Origin: Clostridium_AB sp036639235 | GTDB taxonomy: Bacteria > Bacillota > Clostridia > Clostridiales > Caloramatoraceae | Assembly: GCF_036639235.1 (NCBI RefSeq) | Contig: NZ_JAVWJB010000075.1 | Location: forward strand, 1 to 5,184 | Direction of reading: 5' to 3' | DNA: 5,184 nt | Part shown: piece after piece, positions 1 to 5,184 of the stretch | Layout of the letters: each line of letters opens with the position of its first letter | Position numbering within the stretch: position 1 is the stretch's first letter | The notes under the pieces: model-generated | Database searches by the model: none | Told to the model about the DNA's origin: nothing | Seen by the model: the letters and a program-made list of their open reading frames with translations, nothing else | Program-made: the position numbers and the translations under genes

Positions 1-38
1 GGTGGAGTAACAGGTGGTGGAGTAACAGGTGGAGTAAT
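1..38 (-). repeat. 15-bp perfect tandem repeat encoding the PBP proline-rich tail
   Basis: The unit GGTGGAGTAACAGGT occurs twice head to tail (1-15, 16-30), and a partial third copy GGAGTAA follows at 31-37. On the coding (minus) strand it encodes repeated Pro-Val-Thr-Pro-Pro. The repeat reaches the window edge, so the full copy number is unknown. Low-complexity Pro-rich tails are common at the C-termini of Firmicutes class A PBPs. Because the unit is a multiple of three, gain or loss of copies would keep the reading frame. Confidence 0.85.
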
Positions 39-2219
39 TTCTGGGTCTGGTAATTCTGGCACTGGTGGACCTACGTGTACATCACAAATCTCGCTTGGTT
101 GACTTGATGATGGGAAGTATTCATTAACAGGAGTAACTCCTGCTTGAGTACAATATTCAGTAGGAAGTTTACCAGAGTCTGGGCATACAGCTACAGAAAC
201 AAATCCAGCAGGTCTACTAAAGTCTTTATATGATTTTCCTCTATGGGCTTCCTTCATAATTCCAGCCCATAGTCGTGCAGCACTACCACTTGTTAGCTTT
301 GAAAGTGAAACACTAGGCTTATCATGGCCTATCCATACAGCTCCTGAGTAGTATGGGGTTAGCCCTACAAACCATCCAGTTGTATTGTTACCTTCAGCAT
401 TTGTAGTTGTACCTGTTTTACCAGCAACAGGCATACCACCAAAGGAAGCACCGCCACCAGTACCACTTTGTACTACACTACGTAGCATGTCAAGTGTCAT
501 AAATGAAGCAGTTGAAGATAAAGATTGTGATTTAACAGATTCATTTTCTATAACAACATTTCCATCTCTATCAAGTACCTTAGTGTACATAATAGGTTCT
601 GTGTACATTCCATTATTACCAAATACACCAAAGGCAGCAGCCATTTCAGTTGCAAGTACACCCTTAGTCATACCACCAAGTGATAAAGCAGCGTAATTAA
701 CATCGTTTGCAGCACCACTATCAACTACAGTTGATAGGTGGAATTTATTCTTAAGGTAATCAATTGAGGTTCTTTTACCAATCTTAGCCGTTAGTCTTAC
801 AGTTGCTGTATTAATTGATTCAACAAGTGCATACTTAATAGTTACTGTACCATATTGCTTGTTAGCAGCATTTTTAGGAGAGAATCCTTCTGCTTCACCA
901 GGACTTAATTTAGCACCATTTATAGTGCTAACTGATGTAACTATATTTTTATCAAGTGCAGGTGCATATGTTGATAGTGGTTTAATAGTTGAACCAGGCT
1001 GTCTTTCAGTAAGTGCTCTATTAAATGATCCTGCTTCATGTTCTCCACGACCACCTATAATTGCTCTCATCTGACCTGTCTTATAGTCATATATAGCAGC
1101 TGCTGCTTGAGGTTGTGACTTACCATCCTTACCATTTGGTGAATAGTTCTTATACTTAGATGGTACAGAAATACCACTATAGTATTTAGGATTATCTACT
1201 ACCTTTTGTGCAGCTAGTTGAAGTTCTGGGTCAATAGTTAAATGGATGCTATATCCACCATTAGCTACTTGCTTCTCAGCTTCTTCAATGCTAATTCCTT
1301 GTTTTTCTGCAATATCCTTTTCTACTTGATCAAGTGCTGGCTCTACAAACCATTGATACTTAGCAGTGTAAACTGGCTTCTTATTAACGAAGGCAAGTTT
1401 CTTATTAACAGCCTCATCGTGTTGAGACTGTGTTATATAGCCGTTCTCTAGCATCTTACCAAGTACGGTGTGTTGTCTATTTAAATAGGCTGTGGGGTCC
1501 TTTTTGTTCTTTTCGCTATAAGGATAATATTTAGCAGGATTCTGTGTAAGTCCTGCAATAAGGGCTGACTCTGCAAGGTCTAGTTCCTTAACAGACTTTC
1601 CAAAGTAGTGTAGTGAAGCACTTTGAACTCCACAAACATCTCTACCTCCAAGGAAGATAGTATTAAGATATGCTTCAAGTATCTGGTCTTTACTTAACTT
1701 TCTTTCAAGTTGAAGTGAAAGGTACATTTCTTGTAGCTTTCTTGTTATCTTCTTCTCAGGGGATAGTGCTATGTTCTTAATAAGCTGTTGAGTGATTGTT
1801 GATGCACCCTGTGATTTAGACATGGTCTTAAAATTATGGAATAGGGCACCAAAAATTCTCTTAACATCTATACCACTATGTGAATAGAATCTCTCATCTT
1901 CAATTGCTATAAAAGCATTTTGTAGGTCTTTAGGTATTTCGTTTAGGTTAACAATAAAGCGATTTTCATCACCAGCTACCTTTTCGAATGGTTTACCGTT
2001 CATATCATACATCATACTTGACTCATTAAGAGTACTTAGTATATCAGAATCAATGTCAGGTGCTGATTTTATAACAGCTACAGCAACCCCTGCTCCTGCA
2101 CCTGCTAAAATAAGAAGTGAAATTAAAAAGCCAATAAGAATTGTTTTACCAATACTTCGCTTTTTCTTTTTTGATTTTTTCTTAGTTGATGGTTTTTTCT
2201 CTGAATTCTTTTGATCCAT
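1..2219 (-). CDS. ponA: Class A penicillin-binding protein (PBP1A type, bifunctional transglycosylase/transpeptidase), C-terminus cut by window edge
   Basis: This enzyme polymerises lipid II into glycan strands and crosslinks the stem peptides on the outer face of the membrane. Reading leftward from ATG at 2219 there is one open frame of 739 residues with no stop before the edge. Residues 1-21 are a Lys-rich cytoplasmic tail and about 23-50 a membrane anchor. The GT51 transglycosylase domain follows: AIEDERFYSHSG (105-116, catalytic Glu107), GASTITQQLIKN (138-149), RKLQE (160-164, likely second Glu) and KDQILEAYLN (177-186). The transpeptidase domain has GSTIK (Ser410 nucleophile, Lys413), SIN (468-470) and KTGT (601-604). 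A tail with Cys679, Cys690 and Cys712 leads into a Pro/Thr/Val-rich end. All catalytic motifs are intact. The start is supported by AAGGAGG six bases upstream. The symbol reflects family only: which class A paralogue this is cannot be decided here. Confidence 0.96.
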   Translation of the reverse strand, partial: MDQKNSEKKPSTKKKSKKKKRSIGKTILIGFLISLLILAGAGAGVAVAVIKSAPDIDSDILSTLNESSMMYDMNGKPFEKVAGDENRFIVNLNEIPKDLQNAFIAIEDERFYSHSGIDVKRIFGALFHNFKTMSKSQGASTITQQLIKNIALSPEKKITRKLQEMYLSLQLERKLSKDQILEAYLNTIFLGGRDVCGVQSASLHYFGKSVKELDLAESALIAGLTQNPAKYYPYSEKNKKDPTAYLNRQHTVLGKMLENGYITQSQHDEAVNKKLAFVNKKPVYTAKYQWFVEPALDQVEKDIAEKQGISIEEAEKQVANGGYSIHLTIDPELQLAAQKVVDNPKYYSGISVPSKYKNYSPNGKDGKSQPQAAAAIYDYKTGQMRAIIGGRGEHEAGSFNRALTERQPGSTIKPLSTYAPALDKNIVTSVSTINGAKLSPGEAEGFSPKNAANKQYGTVTIKYALVESINTATVRLTAKIGKRTSIDYLKNKFHLSTVVDSGAANDVNYAALSLGGMTKGVLATEMAAAFGVFGNNGMYTEPIMYTKVLDRDGNVVIENESVKSQSLSSTASFMTLDMLRSVVQSGTGGGASFGGMPVAGKTGTTTNAEGNNTTGWFVGLTPYYSGAVWIGHDKPSVSLSKLTSGSAARLWAGIMKEAHRGKSYKDFSRPAGFVSVAVCPDSGKLPTEYCTQAGVTPVNEYFPSSSQPSEICDVHVGPPVPELPDPEITPPVTPPPVTP

Positions 2220-2340
2220 AAGAAACCTCCTTCTTAGGCAGAATATATAAGCCTAGTTATATAATTGAAAGTTATTATCCTTATTAAAATAAAGTACCCT
2301 TACATAAATAAATACTTTATACGAATATAAAGTACAACTA
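2220..2340 (-). promoter_or_regulatory. 5' leader of the PBP gene with ribosome binding site
   Basis: This is about 120 bases between the predicted transcription start (near 2340) and the PBP start codon. It contains a consensus ribosome binding site, AAGGAGG (complement of 2226-2232), six bases before the ATG. Just upstream is a small possible hairpin, TAGGC/GCCTA (2235-2239 and 2251-2255, 11-base loop), too weak to claim as a control element. A much better 9-bp inverted repeat at 2313-2334 is listed separately. No known riboswitch family is recognisable. The leader limits depend on the promoter call. Confidence 0.5.
2289..2335. repeat. Perfect 9-bp inverted repeat plus a third copy of the same half-site in the PBP leader
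   Basis: TACTTTATA (2313-2321) and TATAAAGTA (2326-2334) are exact reverse complements separated by CGAA. Read on the minus strand the loop is TTCG. A further direct copy of the half-site, ATAAAGTAC, lies at 2289-2297 and repeats the one at 2327-2335, 38 bases away. The cluster falls immediately downstream of the predicted PBP transcription start. It could be an operator read as DNA or a leader hairpin read as RNA. In such AT-rich DNA some inverted repeats arise by chance, but 9 of 9 pairs plus a third site is better than background. Confidence 0.6.
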
Positions 2341-2561
2341 CCACCAATTATACCATATGAGGCCAATAAATTAAAACAAAACTATCTTCCTATATATAAA
2401 GAAAATTTTAAATTATTATTAAAGGTCTTTTATATTTTTAAATAATCTGTATAATGTATAAAGGATATTTTATAAATAAGTTTAATTATGTATATATAAA
2501 GAATTATTATTAATTTTTACTAAAAAGCTTATTATTTATTAGTATTTTCAACATTTTTAAC
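2341..2561. other. Very AT-rich gene-free divergent intergenic stretch
   Basis: No reading frame here has both a ribosome binding site and useful length, and stop codons are frequent in all frames. The stretch contains many A/T runs. Another isolated TATAAT lies on the plus strand at 2450-2455 with no convincing -35. The 13-mer TATATATAAAGAA appears twice exactly 100 bases apart (2391-2403, 2491-2503). I see no RNA gene or terminator. Its likely role is spacing and promoter DNA between the divergent PBP and glycosyltransferase genes. Confidence 0.6.
2347..2355 (-). promoter_or_regulatory. Extended -10 promoter for the PBP gene
   Basis: On the minus strand the sequence reads TGGTATAAT, a perfect TATAAT hexamer (complement of 2347-2352) with the TGn extension that strengthens vegetative sigma-A promoters. 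The -35 side is poor: the hexamer 17 bases upstream is TTTAAT (complement of 2370-2375), matching three of six consensus bases, which is usual for extended -10 promoters. Transcription would start near 2340 and run left into the PBP gene. Confidence 0.6.
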
Positions 2562-2595
2562 TTGATTTAAACTGAAAATAACTTATCATTATAAT
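2562..2595 (+). promoter_or_regulatory. Promoter of the glycosyltransferase gene
   Basis: A perfect TATAAT at 2590-2595 is preceded by TTTAAA (2566-2571) at 18-base spacing, four of six matches to TTGACA. An alternative is TTGATT (2562-2567) with TATCAT (2584-2589) at 16 bases. Either arrangement starts transcription near 2596-2602 and gives a leader of roughly 27-33 bases, with room for the ribosome binding site. Both are sigma-A type. Confidence 0.5.
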
Positions 2596-2616
2596 TATGG
2601 TCGACTTAAACATTTT

Positions 2617-2621
2617 GGAGG
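2617..2621 (+). promoter_or_regulatory. Ribosome binding site deciding the glycosyltransferase start
   Basis: GGAGG (2617-2621) is followed by seven bases and then ATG at 2629. The in-frame GTG at 2623 lies inside the extended GGAGGAG sequence and has no other site upstream, so it is rejected as the start. Confidence 0.8.
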
Positions 2622-2628
2622 AGTGTAT

Positions 2629-4101
2629 ATGGAAAGTTTTATAAGTGAAGCGATAACGGTTATTACGGTATGGCTACAAGTAATTGCTTTTTTAGTCATA
2701 CTATACTACCTATGCATATCGTTTTTCGGTATATATAGAAAAAAAGAAAAGCAGTTTGATAATGTTCCGGATAAGACTTTTGCTCTTGTAGTAGCAGCAC
2801 ACAACGAAGAGGTTGTTGTTGAGCAGATTGTAGAGAGTCTTAAGAGGCTAGATTACAATAGGGAGCTATATGATATATTTGTAATTGCGGACAATTGTAC
2901 AGATTCAACAGCAGAGCTTGCTAGAAATGCAGGTGCATTAGTTTGTGAGAGATTTGACCCAGATAAAAGAGGTAAGGGATATGCCCTTGAGTGGATGTTT
3001 GATAAATTATTCAGAATGGACAAAAGATATGATGCTGTTGTTGTATTCGATGCAGATAACTTAGCATCAAAGAATTTCTTATCAGCTATGAACCTAAAGC
3101 TTAAAGAGGGATACAAAGTTGTTCAGGGATATCTTGATAGTAAGAACCCACATGATTCATGGATTACTGAATCATACTCAATTGCATTTTGGAGCAATAA
3201 TAGATTATTCCAGTTAGCAAGAAATAACCTAGGACTATCTAACCAGATAGGTGGTACAGGATTTTGTATAGATACTGATACTCTTAAGGAACTTGGCTGG
3301 GGAGCTACATGTTTAACAGAAGACTTAGAGTTTACTTGTAAGCTTGTTCTTAATGGACATAGAGTTGGATGGGCACATGATGCTGTTATTTATGACGAAA
3401 AGCCAATTACTCTTAAGCAGTCATGGAATCAAAGAAAAAGATGGATGCAAGGATTTGCAGATGTTGCTTCAAGATTCTTCTTTAAACTTCTAAAGAAGGC
3501 ATTTAAGGAAAGAAGCTGGAGGGCATTTGATTGTGCACTTTATACTATACAACCATATGTTACTATACTTGCAGGTATATGTGTTGTTTTAACAGCTATA
3601 CAGCTACTTGGTGCAAATATGATATTTGTATTAACTAATTGGTTTAATAGTGATAATATTATTTACTTCCAGTTATTTGCTGTATTCCAGTTCTTATTTA
3701 CCCCTATAATCATGGCAATTGATAAGAAGGTTTCTAAGAGACTAGTATTATACTTTGCATTATATTCAAGTAATATATTACTATTTGGTAAGATTAACGC
3801 TTATTTCATGAATAAGCTTAATGTAGATAAGGATGTATTTAGTTTAGAACTTATGCTAATAATGGGAAGTATTAGTTTATTATTCTTAGCAATTTGCATA
3901 GGTATAGCATTTATAGATAATAAAACAACAGGTAAGGTATTTATTTGGTACTTACTATATAGTATTTATGTACTTACTTGGTTCCCTATTACTATTCAAG
4001 CTATCCTTGATAAGGATAACAAGGAGTGGAGCCATACTAAGCACACAAGAGGTATATCTATAAATGAACTAGAAAATATTGACGAGAAATCGGTAGCATA
4101 A
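2629..4101 (+). CDS. Processive family 2 glycosyltransferase, membrane polysaccharide synthase (PgaC/IcaA/BcsA-like fold)
   Basis: This 490-residue integral membrane protein probably transfers sugars from a UDP-sugar on the cytoplasmic face to a growing glycan. An N-terminal membrane helix (about 11-34) precedes the GT-A domain: VVAAHNE (54-60), DNCTD (88-92), DAD for metal and nucleotide (141-143), TED with the presumed catalytic base Asp232 (230-232), and QRKRW (268-272), the QxxRW signature of processive enzymes. Hydrophobic segments follow near 309-332, 345-364, 371-390, 405-428 and 436-460, then a short tail with WSHTKHTRG (467-475). ATG at 2629 is chosen because GGAGG (2617-2621) lies seven bases upstream. 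The GTG six bases earlier overlaps that site. The gene is divergent from the PBP and has its own terminator, so it looks monocistronic. Cellulose, poly-GlcNAc and other beta-glycans cannot be told apart from sequence, and no typical partner gene is present. Confidence 0.9.
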   Translation: MESFISEAITVITVWLQVIAFLVILYYLCISFFGIYRKKEKQFDNVPDKTFALVVAAHNEEVVVEQIVESLKRLDYNRELYDIFVIADNCTDSTAELARNAGALVCERFDPDKRGKGYALEWMFDKLFRMDKRYDAVVVFDADNLASKNFLSAMNLKLKEGYKVVQGYLDSKNPHDSWITESYSIAFWSNNRLFQLARNNLGLSNQIGGTGFCIDTDTLKELGWGATCLTEDLEFTCKLVLNGHRVGWAHDAVIYDEKPITLKQSWNQRKRWMQGFADVASRFFFKLLKKAFKERSWRAFDCALYTIQPYVTILAGICVVLTAIQLLGANMIFVLTNWFNSDNIIYFQLFAVFQFLFTPIIMAIDKKVSKRLVLYFALYSSNILLFGKINAYFMNKLNVDKDVFSLELMLIMGSISLLFLAICIGIAFIDNKTTGKVFIWYLLYSIYVLTWFPITIQAILDKDNKEWSHTKHTRGISINELENIDEKSVA

Positions 4102-4108
4102 ATTATGT

Positions 4109-4157
4109 AATAAAGATACCACATGATAAATATATCATGTGGTATCTTTATTTTTTT
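4109..4157 (+). terminator. Intrinsic terminator of the glycosyltransferase gene
   Basis: Two perfect 20-base arms (4109-4128 and 4133-4152) with an AATA loop form a long stem whose core is GATACCACATGAT paired with ATCATGTGGTATC. A run of seven T (4151-4157) follows, overlapping the base of the stem. It begins eight bases after the TAA stop. The opposite strand lacks a comparable T run beyond the stem, so it should act mainly rightward and separate this gene from yunB. Confidence 0.93.
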
Positions 4158-4161
4158 GGAC

Positions 4162-4188
4162 TTAATACTACACTAGCTTGCATATTAA
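4162..4188 (+). promoter_or_regulatory. Possible sporulation-sigma promoter of yunB
   Basis: CATATTA (4181-4187) fits the CATnnTA-type -10 of forespore and mother-cell sigma factors. TTAATA (4162-4167) resembles their -35, but the 13-base spacing is slightly short. There is no good TATAAT in this 52-base gap between the terminator and the gene, so an alternative sigma factor is reasonable. In Bacillus subtilis yunB is transcribed by sigma-E (established knowledge). The match here is too loose to say which factor acts. Confidence 0.3.
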
Positions 4189-4195
4189 TAGTTAT

Positions 4196-4204
4196 GGGGG
4201 GGAG
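4196..4204 (+). promoter_or_regulatory. Unusual G-tract ribosome binding site of yunB
   Basis: Seven consecutive G (4196-4202) run into AG, giving GGAG at 4201-4204 five bases before ATG 4210. This decides the start: the in-frame GTG at 4204 is itself the end of the site. A G7 homopolymer is striking in such AT-rich DNA. Confidence 0.75.
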
Positions 4205-4209
4205 TGCTT

Positions 4210-4899
4210 ATGAGAGGTAGTAGGATAAAGGTTAAAAAAAAGAAAAATAAGGGACCCTTAATTATGTTTTTAATAGTAACCGGGTTCATTGTATTTACTC
4301 TTTACCATATAAACACAACACTAAAACCAACGATTATGGCAATATGTGATGCAGAGGCTAGGAATATAGCAACAGAAACTATAAATAATACAGTTAGAGA
4401 AGAGTTTGGTAATTTAATTACTTATGAAGATATTATGGATATGAAAACAGATAAGGATGGAAACCTTATAATGATACAGGCAGATACAGTTGAACTTAAT
4501 AAAATAGGTGCGAAGATTTCACTTGCAATACAAGAGAGAGTAAAGGTGATAGCTAGTAGCACAGCAAAAATTCCTCTAGGTGCAATTACAAAAAATGATT
4601 TATTTGCATCCTATGGACCTAAGATAAGTTTTAATATGAAGCCACTTGGCTCAATTGAAACAAAATACAGATCAGAGTTTGAGGCCAAGGGAATAAATCA
4701 AACAAGACATGTTATATATGTTGATATAACAACAAATATGCAGGTAATTGTTCCACTTGCAACAAACAAAATAAAAGTTACAACAAATATTCCTATAGCA
4801 GAAAGTATAATAGTTGGGAAAGTTCCAGATACCTATGCTAATTTTAATAGAGATTTGCAGGGTCTTGGCATTTTAAATGAAAAAACTAACACCAACTAA
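4210..4899 (+). CDS. yunB: Sporulation protein YunB
   Basis: This is a 229-residue protein of the YunB family, known from Bacillus subtilis as a sigma-E-dependent sporulation gene. Its biochemical role is not established. It has a Lys/Arg-rich cytoplasmic N-terminus (1-15), one membrane helix (about 16-33), and then an extracytoplasmic domain. Family-like stretches are LKPTIMAICDAEARNIAT (38-55), DKDGNLIMIQADT (81-93), AKIPLGAITKNDLFASYGPK (119-138) and the C-terminal IVPLATNKIKVTTNIPIAES (180-199). The length is close to, slightly shorter than, the B. subtilis protein (about 250). ATG 4210 is preferred over GTG 4204, which lies in the ribosome binding site. The gene stands alone between a terminator and an rRNA operon. 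Its presence implies that the organism, or a recent ancestor, forms endospores. No frameshift or missing block is visible. Confidence 0.9.
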   Translation: MRGSRIKVKKKKNKGPLIMFLIVTGFIVFTLYHINTTLKPTIMAICDAEARNIATETINNTVREEFGNLITYEDIMDMKTDKDGNLIMIQADTVELNKIGAKISLAIQERVKVIASSTAKIPLGAITKNDLFASYGPKISFNMKPLGSIETKYRSEFEAKGINQTRHVIYVDITTNMQVIVPLATNKIKVTTNIPIAESIIVGKVPDTYANFNRDLQGLGILNEKTNTN

Positions 4900-4948
4900 A
4901 CCTAGTGTATCTAATGTAGAAATTTAAAGAAAAATAAAGAAAATATTA

Positions 4949-5006
4949 ATAAAAGAGATATAATTAAACTATATGAACATGATATAGCTTGTTGTATCTC
5001 TTTTAT
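4949..5006 (+). terminator. Two-part stem-loop after yunB, possible terminator
   Basis: ATAAAAGAGATA (4949-4960) pairs perfectly with TATCTCTTTTAT (4995-5006). Inside it, CTATAT (4969-4974) pairs with ATATAG (4982-4987) around a 7-base loop, with an unpaired internal loop between the two stems. It sits 49 bases after the yunB stop and before the rRNA promoter region, where a terminator is expected. No T run follows the stem on the plus strand and the stem is AU-rich, so efficiency is doubtful. Confidence 0.45.
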
Positions 5007-5017
5007 GATGGTAAGAT
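4989..5017 (+). promoter_or_regulatory. Weak candidate upstream rRNA promoter (P1)
   Basis: TTGTTG (4989-4994), 17 bases, then TAAGAT (5012-5017) with a TGn extension (TGG at 5009-5011). The -35 matches three and the -10 four of six consensus bases. Tandem promoters are common ahead of rRNA operons, which is the main reason for listing it. Confidence 0.25.
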
Positions 5018-5068
5018 TCTATATGTTGCTAGACGGCAACGACAACAACTTGAAAACGGAAGTAATTC

Positions 5069-5097
5069 CTGATACATGTTAATGTGTCAAATATAAT
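5069..5097 (+). promoter_or_regulatory. Promoter of the rRNA operon (P2-like)
   Basis: CTGATA (5069-5074) and a perfect TATAAT (5092-5097) are separated by exactly 17 bases. Transcription would start near 5104, about 65 bases before the 16S sequence, on the same strand. The spacer contains a near-palindrome, GATACAT-GTTA-ATGTGTC (5071-5088). The -35 is four of six, and no strong A-tract UP element is visible. Confidence 0.6.
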
Positions 5098-5126
5098 ACA
5101 ATAAGCGAGCGTACAATAATTTTTGT

Positions 5127-5146
5127 AGTTTTTTTATTAAAAAACT
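5127..5146 (+). other. Hairpin in the 16S rRNA leader
   Basis: AGTTTTTT (5127-5134) and AAAAAACT (5139-5146) form a perfect 8-bp stem with loop TATT, about 20 bases before the 16S start. No T run follows, so it is not a terminator. It lies in the precursor leader that is normally removed during rRNA maturation and may take part in folding or processing. Confidence 0.4.
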
Positions 5147-5167
5147 TCATCTGAGATTTAAGGATTT

Positions 5168-5184
5168 TAATTTGAGAGTTTGAT
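5168..5184 (+). rRNA. rrs: 16S ribosomal RNA, first ~17 bases only
   Basis: The window ends in TTTGAGAGTTTGAT, the highly conserved 5' end of bacterial 16S rRNA (the region of the universal 27F primer site, AGAGTTTGAT). Aligned to E. coli numbering, the last base is about position 17, which places the mature 5' end near 5168. That boundary is approximate. The AT-rich leader and promoter upstream fit the start of an rRNA operon running out of the window to the right. Confidence 0.92.

Noticed and set aside
385..1451. Plus-strand open frames at 385-696, 859-1074 and 1242-1451
   Set aside because: All lie antisense inside the continuous PBP frame, have no ribosome binding sites, and encode compositionally odd proteins with no recognisable family.
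2220..2340. Riboswitch or T-box in the PBP leader
   Set aside because: The leader is short and AT-rich with only one small perfect hairpin; no conserved aptamer core, T-box sequence or terminator/antiterminator pair is seen.
2450..2455. Isolated TATAAT on the plus strand as a second promoter or small RNA start
   Set aside because: No -35 at suitable spacing and no terminator or structured RNA downstream; such hexamers are expected by chance in this AT-rich stretch.
2853..3116. Minus-strand open frame of 87 codons
   Set aside because: It is antisense to the conserved catalytic domain of the glycosyltransferase and has no ribosome binding site or recognisable motif.
4234..4241. A8 run near the start of yunB as a phase-variation tract
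   Set aside because: It encodes the expected Lys-rich N-terminus, and A runs are ordinary in Lys codons of AT-rich genomes; the frame is intact.
5023..5082. Short plus-strand ORF of 19 codons before the rRNA promoter, considered as a leader peptide
   Set aside because: No ribosome binding site precedes it, it overlaps the rRNA promoter -35, and rRNA operons are not controlled by translated leaders.
1..5184. CRISPR array, insertion sequence, phage, toxin-antitoxin or defence module
   Set aside because: No spaced repeats, transposase, integrase or terminal inverted repeats are visible, and all long frames are explained by housekeeping or sporulation genes.

Overview
The window looks like chromosomal DNA from an AT-rich, endospore-forming member of the Clostridia or a close Firmicutes relative. 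Three things point there: strong AGGAGG-type ribosome binding sites in an AT-rich background, a recognisable sporulation protein YunB, and a clostridial-type start of 16S rRNA (TTTGAGAGTTTGAT) on the last bases. I cannot assign genus or species from the sequence alone.

Layout. Positions 1-2219 (minus strand) hold most of a class A, bifunctional penicillin-binding protein. Its proline-rich C-terminal tail runs off the left edge. Positions 2220-2628 are a gene-free, very AT-rich divergent promoter region. It carries an extended -10 promoter and a leader with a perfect inverted repeat for the PBP gene, and a promoter plus strong ribosome binding site for the gene on the plus strand. Positions 2629-4101 (plus) encode a membrane-embedded processive family 2 glycosyltransferase, closed by an almost ideal intrinsic terminator (4109-4157). 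Positions 4210-4899 (plus) encode YunB. Positions 4900-5167 hold no credible gene, but contain a long stem-loop and rRNA promoter elements. From about 5168 to the right edge lie the first ~17 bases of a 16S rRNA gene, so an rRNA operon begins here.

How the parts relate. The PBP polymerises and crosslinks peptidoglycan outside the membrane. The divergent glycosyltransferase has the motifs of a polysaccharide synthase and may make another envelope or extracellular glycan, but no partner genes (deacetylase, accessory subunit, export protein) lie in the window, so its product is unknown. YunB belongs to the sporulation programme. Each protein gene appears to be its own transcription unit, and I see no multi-gene operon.

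I found no mobile element, CRISPR array, toxin-antitoxin or defence module, and no evidence of a new multi-gene system. The most useful second looks are the repeated ATAAAGTA sites in the PBP leader, the orphan polysaccharide synthase, the 15-bp tandem repeat encoding the PBP tail, and the seven-G tract in the yunB ribosome binding site.
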